From the NCBI GenBank assembly GCA_013350335.1, contig CM023535.1, positions 23,839,746 through 23,903,745 on the forward strand: a stretch of DNA of 64,000 nucleotides, given 5' to 3'. Numbering within the stretch: the stretch's first letter is position 1; each line of letters starts with the position of its first letter. The stretch is from Chimonanthus salicifolius. Its lineage: Eukaryota; Streptophyta; Magnoliopsida; Laurales; Calycanthaceae. The translations under genes and the position numbers were made by a program. Shown here piece after piece: positions 57,863 to 64,000 of this stretch. The notes below the pieces were generated by a model. The model had not been told where the DNA came from. It did no database searches and worked only from the letters and a program-made list of their open reading frames with translations.

Positions 57863-58046
57863 ATGATGTCTTTGTTTTTTTTTTTATTAACGTGTGGGAA
57901 ACTCAAATACAGTTCTACTAAAACTCCTATGGATGCGCCAACTACCCATAAGGCACACCAAAGTTATACCATAGAGGCTCAAATATGCAACCTTTCATTC
58001 CCTGAAGTGGGAGGCAACCAATTAAGTTACACCCATGATGTCTTTG
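57863..58046 (-). mobile_element. tRNA-derived SINE with a 12-bp duplication
   Basis: ATGATGTCTTTG followed by a T-run occurs at 57863-57874 and 58035-58046. Between them lies a full minus-strand SINE (ACGTGTGGGAAACTC; GGCACACCAAAGTTATACCA; a reversed A-box region ending AATTAAGTTACACCC). Confidence 0.92.
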
Positions 58047-58233
58047 TTTTTTTTTTGAACGGTAAAGAAGAACTTCATTAAGATAAGAGAAGAACAAGAA
58101 AAAGGAAAAAAAGACATACGAGGATTAGACCCAAGAGGAAAAAAAGACAAATCAAAAGAACTAAAATCCACAAATGCACATAAACTATGTTACAAAAGAA
58201 GAATGCTAAAAAAAAGAAATACATGATGTCTTT
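58047..58233 (-). mobile_element. LINE 3' end fragment sharing the SINE's target site
   Basis: A T-run followed by GAACGGTAAAGAAGAACTTC and ATTAAGATAAG is the reverse of the usual plant LINE 3' end (TTAATGAAGTTCTTCTTTACC plus poly-A). A third copy of the target word, ATGATGTCTTT, stands at its far side (58223-58233). It is a very short 5'-truncated insertion. Confidence 0.8.
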
Positions 58234-58370
58234 CTTAATCAGACCAGAGATGCAAAATTGTTTTCTAAATTTTATAGTAAGTTAAATTTTTGACAAATCG
58301 AGCTCACTGGTAAGTCAAAACCACTTACTACAGCTTTTGCTCCATATGGACACTGTTGATGGACAATTAG

Positions 58371-59016
58371 GCCTTTTGAGATAGATGGATTCAATATTTA
58401 GTCCTTACAATAAATTTTGTTTGGTCTATATTGATGATGTCCTTGTTTTCTCTAAAACAAGAGAAGAACATCAAAAGCATTTAGAAATAATAGCCAATTT
58501 ATTTCTAGAAAAAAGGAATTATTCTTATCCCAAAAAAGATTGAGGTCGAGAAGAATAAGATTGAATATCGTGGACTCAACCTAAGTTGCCAAGGCATAGA
58601 GCTTCAAGATGACATAACAAATAAAATCAAAGATTTTTCTAAAGAAATTTCTAATTTAAAGCAATTGCAAAGTATATTAAAATTATTAAACTTTGTAAGA
58701 AATTTTGTTCCAAAGGTTTACTTCCACAAGAGGAAGATAAACTAATGCTTGAAACTGATGCTTCAAATGAATTTTGGAATGAAATTTTAAAAGCAATTAC
58801 AGTTGATTTTAATCAAGAATTAATATGTGGCTAGGATTATAGAAAATTCGAACGAACTGAACTAAAAATATATAATATATGAAAAAAAACTGCTACTATA
58901 AAAAATGGAATATAAAGTTTTAAGATTTATAGAGCATTAGATTTGACAATCGAAGAACTGTTTGTTGCAGGGAAAAGTCAATAGAAGATAATCAAAGATG
59001 TGTCGGACAGTTCAAT
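58371..59016 (+). pseudogene. Endogenous pararetrovirus (Caulimoviridae) polymerase remnant, left part
   Basis: Translation shows the end of a reverse transcriptase with a YIDD box (about 58430-58441) in the setting VYIDDVLVFSKTREEH. After a frameshift near 58540 come the connection region and the beginning of RNase H, with an ETDAS motif near 58750-58765. This arrangement fits plant pararetroviruses better than Ty3/gypsy, though a gypsy origin is not fully excluded. The copy is dead: a stop lies just upstream of the YIDD region, at least two frameshifts are present, part of the connection segment is missing, and four or more stops follow. It is only a fragment; coat and movement protein regions are absent. 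The foldback at 59025 interrupts it, and it resumes at 63284. Confidence 0.78.
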
Positions 59017-59400
59017 GAAATTTCTTGTCACAGTTTTTAAAGGGACAACGATATACACACCTTCTTTTCTTCTCATCGGATACCCCCTTGAATTTTTTTT
59101 TCAATTTTACCCCTCCTACCTTGATTTCATTAAACGTAGGTATCTTCTTTTCCTAATTTTTATCTTTTACTTCAGCCGTTTTGTGGCATCTCTTTAAAAA
59201 TGGTATATCGTCTTTAAATTTTTATATTTGATAAATTTAGAGGTCTACTGTTAAATGTCAATTTTTCATTGTGAAATTAATAATCAAAGTTGAAAAAATC
59301 AAATGGCAAAAAATATAAAATACCTCTATACTTTTGTATTTTGATAAATTTAGAATTTTAATTTTATTTTGTACAGTAGAATGTGGTATACAATCATTCT

Positions 59401-61938
59401 TGTCCAACCTTGACATGTGAAGTGGGCCCAGAATGTGATCTATTTTTTTTTTAAATTTTACAAACACAGATTTATAAGTTCATGCACTATGGATTCGGAT
59501 AAAACCACACAAGATAAATAAAACTTAGATTATAACATACATGATAAAGTATAAACACACCATAAGATATATATACTTTCATAAATATCATAATTATACA
59601 TAGAACATTTTAGGTGCCCCAGGTGGCAACTCAAAATTACATATTACAAATAGTTTAAGCAAAATCCTAAACCAAAACACTAGTGGGAATCCAGGGATTC
59701 CATAGTTCAGGCCACTGCAGAGGGATCCTCTGCCCCCTCCAGATCTTGTCCTACATTGAGGTAAATATGAGCTACTAGTCCAGTGAAGATAACTCATAAT
59801 GTCATGGGTATAACACACGATAAATAAATAATGTATTTAAATAAATAACAAAACATATAGCAGCTGTTCTTTTCAATTTTCAAAGTTCAAAATTAAACTT
59901 GACTCACACCAGGGTATCCTATTCAAACCTATTGAGGTATCTCACTCAACCTCAACTGTATTGGTCCAGAGTATCTTACTCAACCCTGACGAGGTATACC
60001 ACCCAACCTCGATTGCATTAAGTCAAAACAGACAAAATGCAGTATCGTGCAACAGCTTGACCGACTCAAGAGGTGTGTACTTGTACATGCTTGACTTATA
60101 CAAATAATAGAATTTCATAAACATGAAAAATTTACAATTACCATCCACTAGTATTAAATCTAAGTTAATCAATTTAGAATATTCACACTTATCACCTTCG
60201 TAATCCTATTAGCAAAGGAATATCACAAGCAGTAAATCATATACATAATAAACCTATGCATTTCACAATAACAATTCATTTATAATAACTACACATTTAC
60301 AATAACAACACATTCACCATTATTGGATGCTACACAACATATCCAGTAAATTTAAATCAATATATGGTTTAAGTTGGGTCTCCTCACCTTCTCCAGCTTG
60401 TAAATTTCTCCAAAAGTCTGTTAAAACATTTCAGATCCATGATTATTCATTTGAATTAAAACACACTAAAAGTAATATAAAAATTAGATGTATAAAATTT
60501 CCATCCGAAAAACCGAATAATGTCACTGAGTCACCTAAGTGTTACTACTTCATTAAGTTAAAATGTCCAATATCAGCCATCCAAAATACAGAATAATAAG
60601 AAAATGGAATTTACTCAGTGCCTTCTTTCGTATTATTTTTTGGAATTGACCATGAAAATATATTAAGAGAGGCCCAGAGGGTACAGTGCAATAAAGTAAA
60701 ATGCTCATGCCATTCTCGTATTGTCTTCTGAATAAGACTATGAGGACGTATAGAGGCAGACCTAGAGAATACATTAAAGTAAACACACATTGCAGAAATT
60801 TAAACACACAAAGTCAGTTTGGGGTTAATCTTTCTCCTTTTTAACTTAGATTTACAAAAATCAAATTTTTAACTCCATCAACAATTAATTTACAAGATAA
60901 ATTTCAAAAATTAAAGAAATAAGTAATTTTTTCTTAAATTCTAGAAATTCAAATTTAACACTTAAAACCATATTATTTTATAAAAAGAATAATGTCAGAA
61001 TTTCTAAAATTTTAAATAGATAAATTTTCATATCTTACTTGTAAAAATTGATGAAAAATTGGTGAAATTTGACCACCTCGAATGATACGCCGAAAAAATT
61101 ACAAAGAGAGAGCTGCTGCTCGATTGAAACGGTGGAGGAAAGAAAAGAAAGGAATGGATGGAAGAGAGAGAGGGGGGACGGTGCCTGAAATTTTTTCTTT
61201 TTTTTCACATCTTCTCACCTCATCTCTCCTTTTAAAAGAAAGGAATGGATGGAAGAGAGATAGGGGGGAAGGTGCCTGAATTTTTTTTTTTTTCACATCT
61301 CCTCACCTCATCTCTCCTTTTAAAAGAGACGGTGGTGTGGCTAGGCATGGCATGCCATTGTCTGGCTACACCTAGCTAATAGCCTTTTCGACCAAATTAA
61401 ATACATATTTTTTTAAAATAAAACACAAAAATAGAATAAAATTAAAACCATGTAACTCCTATGGTTTAGAATAATTTAAAATATACTTTTAAAATACATT
61501 CTCTTAATATGAGTATTTCTAAAACTTCACTAAACCAATTAAATAGTTAAATAATTTAAATATTTAAAATTATAAAATGTTAAGTTCAAATTTTAAAATA
61601 ATACTTTATAAAATCTTTAATTAACAACACTCTAAATAAAACATTCTAAACTCAGAATTTAAAATATAAAATAAACTTTTAGAGATTAAAATATTTCAGA
61701 TAAACAATTTTTCAAATATAGATATTTTTTAAAGGTCTCATTTGGAAAAATGTTTGAACAATTTCAACTTTGCTACTGCAGTTTAACAAGTTGGGTCCAC
61801 GTACTCCGAACCCGGATCGAGTCAAACTTTGACTCAAAATACAACCCACCTTTTAATCTCTCAGATTAACACTTCACTAATCAAAATTAACGGCTAATTA
61901 ATACATAATTAAGTACTAATCAAGGTCAGGATATTACA
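59401..61938 (+). mobile_element. Solo LTR, TGTCACGCC family (2.54 kb), perfect duplication
   Basis: Starts TGTCCAACCTTGACATG, ends GGTCAGGATATTACA, and is flanked by ATTCT on both sides (59396-59400 and 61939-61943). The opposite arm of the host foldback preserves the empty site (GCAGAGAATGATTG at about 62662, reverse strand). It shares LTR-internal blocks with 17248-19900. Open frames inside it are not genes. Confidence 0.93.
61146..61326. repeat. Tandem ~92-bp duplication in the solo LTR
   Basis: AAAGGAATGGATGGAAGAGA, GGTGCCTGAA, a T-run and CTCACCTCATCTCTCCTTTT appear twice in succession (about 61146-61237 and 61238-61326). The overlapping plus and minus open frames arise from this repeat. 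Confidence 0.9.
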
Positions 61939-62218
61939 ATTCTCTGCAAACTATAAATTTAAATTTATGTAATATGTGTTAAATTTGAGTAAGACTTATA
62001 AAAACTTTAGAGTATTTTATAATATAAAAAGTTATATAATTTTTTCATATTAAGCAAAAAGATTGAGGTTTTTTCAAAATTTCTATAAAAAATTGATGTA
62101 ATCTATATTTCTAAATATTTATGTATTACATAGATTAATTTATATAAATATGTAATCAACTAAATCATAATCAATAATAACTTATTGATCATTTTTATAG
62201 TTTTAAATTATTTTTTTA

Positions 62219-62337
62219 TTTAGAAAAATCATGTATGAAAGTACCACCCGAGGGAATTGTGGGATAATTCTAATTAGCCAAATCTTTCTAATCCCACAAT
62301 TCCCTTGGGTGGTACTTTCATACATGATTTTTCTAAA
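62219..62337. repeat. Central hairpin of the foldback
   Basis: TTTAGAAAAATCATGTATGA through ACCACCCGAGGGAATTGTGG pairs with CCACAATTCCCTTGGGTGGT through TCATACATGATTTTTCTAAA with only one or two mismatches. A diverged tandem duplication (about 62343-62428) follows on the right side only. Confidence 0.92.
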
Positions 62338-62981
62338 TAAAAAATAATTTAAAACATGGAAATGATCAATAAGTTATTGGTTAAAAAAATAATTTTAAAC
62401 CATGGAAATGATCAATATGTTATTGGTTATGATTTAGTTCATTACATATCTATATAAATTAACCTTTGTAATACATAAATATTTACAAATATAGATTACA
62501 TCAATTTTTAATAGAAATTTTGAAAAAACCTCAATCTTTTTGCTTAATATTAAAAAACTATATAATTTTTTATATTATAAAAGACTCTAAGTTTTTTATA
62601 AGTTTTACTCAAATTTAACATATATATTACATAGATTTAAATTTATAGTTTCAAATTTGTAGCAGAGAATGATTGTATACTACATTCTGTTGTACAAAAT
62701 AAAATTAAAATTCTAAATTTATCAAAATACAAAACTATAGAGGTATTTTACATTTTTTGCCATTTGATTTTTTCAACTTTGATTGTTAATTTCAAAATGA
62801 AAAATTAATATTTGACAGTAGACCTCTAAATTTATCAAATATAAAAATTTAAAGATAATATACCATTTTTAAAAAGAAGTGACAATTGGAATTTTTTTGT
62901 GGTACAAGCCAAGGAAAACTCGCACGAAACATTAAAGGAAGCCGAAGTAGGGAAGAAAAAATAAGGAAAGAAGATATTTAA

Positions 62982-63181
62982 GGGTAGCCATTTAGACGCC
63001 CCATATTTTTTTAGGAGACACTCCATTTCAAAACTTCATGTGAAATTATCATTTTGTCCCTCATATTTGTGTGGAGGAATCATCTTTTTAAAAAAATTGA
63101 GGGACAAAATAGTAATTTTCATACAAAATTTTGAAATGGAGTGTCTCTTAAAAGAAAAGTGGGGTGTCTAAATGGTCACCC
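62982..63181. mobile_element. Hairpin MITE (200 bp) with an 8-bp duplication
   Basis: GGGTAGCCATTTAGACGCCC pairs with the reverse complement of the right end (GGGTGACCATTTAGACACCC). The arms continue through GAGACACTCCATTTCAAAA. ATATTTAA flanks it (62974-62981 and 63182-63189). The left arm of the host foldback (around 59135-59147) lacks it, giving a near-empty site. Confidence 0.9.
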
Positions 63182-63283
63182 ATATTTAAGTAGGAATGAA
63201 ATCAAGGTAAGAGGGGTAAAAGTGGAAAAAAAATCAAGGGGGTGTATATATCGTTGCCTTTTAAAACTGTGACAAGAAATTTC

Positions 63284-63360
63284 ATTGAATACATCAAAGG
63301 TACTAATAATATTATTTCCAACTTTTTGTCCATGGAAAATCCAGCTTCAAACAAATGAAG
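63284..63360 (+). pseudogene. Endogenous pararetrovirus polymerase remnant, right part
   Basis: Directly after the GAAATTTC duplication the frame reads IEYIKGTNNIISNFLS, the usual tail of the pararetrovirus RNase H region. A stop follows near 63357. This is the continuation of 58371-59016 across the foldback insertion. Confidence 0.72.
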
Positions 63361-63433
63361 CCCAATGATTACTCATAGGTTGTTCAAACTTAACCAAGGA
63401 AAAGCAAGCCTAACAACTAACTCAAAAACCCAA

Positions 63434-64000
63434 GGCTGCATTTGGACGGGGGATAAACTTTACAGGGATTATCTTAAGGGTTTATCTTTGACCAGAGGTT
63501 AAGTACCTTGTAATGGCTTACACCAACCGAAGGTGCTTGAGAGAGATCTCGGTCATATAGAGTTTGCACTAGAAAGGAGCGCATAAAGTCCCACATTGCC
63601 TAGGATAAGAAGTGAAGAGGAGGATATAAGCAAACGTTCTCCTCCCTTCTAGCACAACGGCTCCAGTGTGACACTTGGGTCAAATGCAAAGCCGTGAGGG
63701 TGTATGAGCTCCAAAGCAGAGGAAAAGGTAAAAATCAACCTATCCCTTAGGCAGCATTTGGATGAGGGGTAAATCTTACAGGGGTTACCTTTATGCAGGT
63801 GTTATCCTTATCTTGTTTGATAAATGTAAGCAAAGGTAACTTGATATATTAACAATTTTATGAGAATTAATAATTTTTATTAAATTTATATAATATAAAA
63901 AATAAAAATATTTTTTTATAAAATATAATTATTAAATAATAATCAATTAAAAAATAATTTAAAATATTTTTGCTCTATAGGTACAAAGAGGGGGTAAAGA
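63434..64000. mobile_element. GGCTGCATTTGG-type TIR element(s), running off the window
   Basis: GGCTGCATTTGGACGGGGGA at 63434 and GCAGCATTTGGATGAGGGGT at 63751 are two left ends in the same orientation. The sequence after the second (AGGGGTAAATCTTACAGG, then GATATATTAACAATTTTATG) matches the modules at 25972-26700. No right end is seen before the window stops. Confidence 0.6.
63585..63735 (+). mobile_element. TRIM LTR fragment
   Basis: AAAGTCCCACATTGCCTAGG, a GAGGATATAAGCAAACG block, AAAGCCGTGAGGG and GCTCCAAAGCAGA match TRIM LTR blocks at 21200-21732. The ends are not preserved. Confidence 0.65.

Larger units (their letters stand above)
59025..63275. mobile_element. Long foldback element with nested solo LTR and MITE
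   Basis: Ends TTGTCACAGTTTTTAAAGG and CTTTTAAAACTGTGACAA are inverted. The 8-bp duplication GAAATTTC flanks it (59017-59024 and 63276-63283). The arms pair almost completely: 59025-59400 with about 62670-63275, and 61944-62265 with 62291-62660, leaving a loop of about 25 bp. Removing the nested solo LTR and MITE (with one duplication each) leaves about 1.5 kb that is essentially one hairpin. No transposase is present. The duplication length suggests a hAT-like origin, but this is not proven. Confidence 0.85.

Noticed and set aside
58371..59016. Ty3/gypsy polymerase instead of pararetrovirus
   Set aside because: The motif context around the YIDD box and the RNase H tail after 63284 fit Caulimoviridae better; gypsy origin kept as a minor alternative because the fragment is short and broken.
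61082..61296. Basic and acidic open frames on both strands
   Set aside because: Produced by a GA-rich tandem duplication inside a solo LTR.

Overview
This window is nuclear DNA of a flowering plant. It is AT-rich and dominated by transposable elements, with two intact host genes. One is a cytosolic ribosomal protein gene, eL32, with plant-type leader introns and telo-boxes. The other is an AIR12-type DOMON protein. The repeats are all plant types: Ty1/copia, TRIMs, long solo LTRs, tRNA-derived SINEs, LINE 3' ends, hAT-like MITEs, a Mutator-like element and an endogenous pararetrovirus fragment. I cannot name the species.

Layout. 1-16.3 kb: a tandem array of roughly 1.5-1.6 kb non-coding units. 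Three successive units each carry different insertions: a TRIM plus a hAT-like MITE, a Mutator-like element that itself contains a decayed copia element, and a 1.15 kb foldback. 16.3-23.4 kb: a SINE, a 2.65 kb solo LTR, a second TRIM and more SINEs. 23.4-24.2 kb: AIR12-like gene on the minus strand. 24.2-36.5 kb: SINEs, a TIR element family with GGCTGCATTTGG-type ends, and a 1.85 kb solo LTR. 36.5-42.3 kb: a 3.05 kb solo LTR with a perfect target-site duplication, LTR fragments and a small minus-strand LTR element. 43.8-48.6 kb: RPL32 on the plus strand, whose second intron holds a hAT-like element that itself holds a LINE. 48.5-58.4 kb: mostly unremarkable intergenic DNA with SINEs and a 2.5 kb inverted-repeat element. 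58.4-63.4 kb: a pararetrovirus polymerase remnant split by a foldback element, which is itself split by a solo LTR and a MITE. 63.4-64 kb: TIR-element and TRIM pieces.

The two host genes are unrelated to each other and no operon-like or clustered pathway is present. The main information in the window is a readable insertion history: many target-site duplications survive, and several pre-insertion sites are preserved in sister copies. I found no convincing new enzyme or defence system. The most unusual signals are the array with independently filled units, the four-layer nest at the right end, and clusters of short dyad repeats recurring in at least five unrelated elements. Target-site duplications and alignments were read by eye; identities were not computed.
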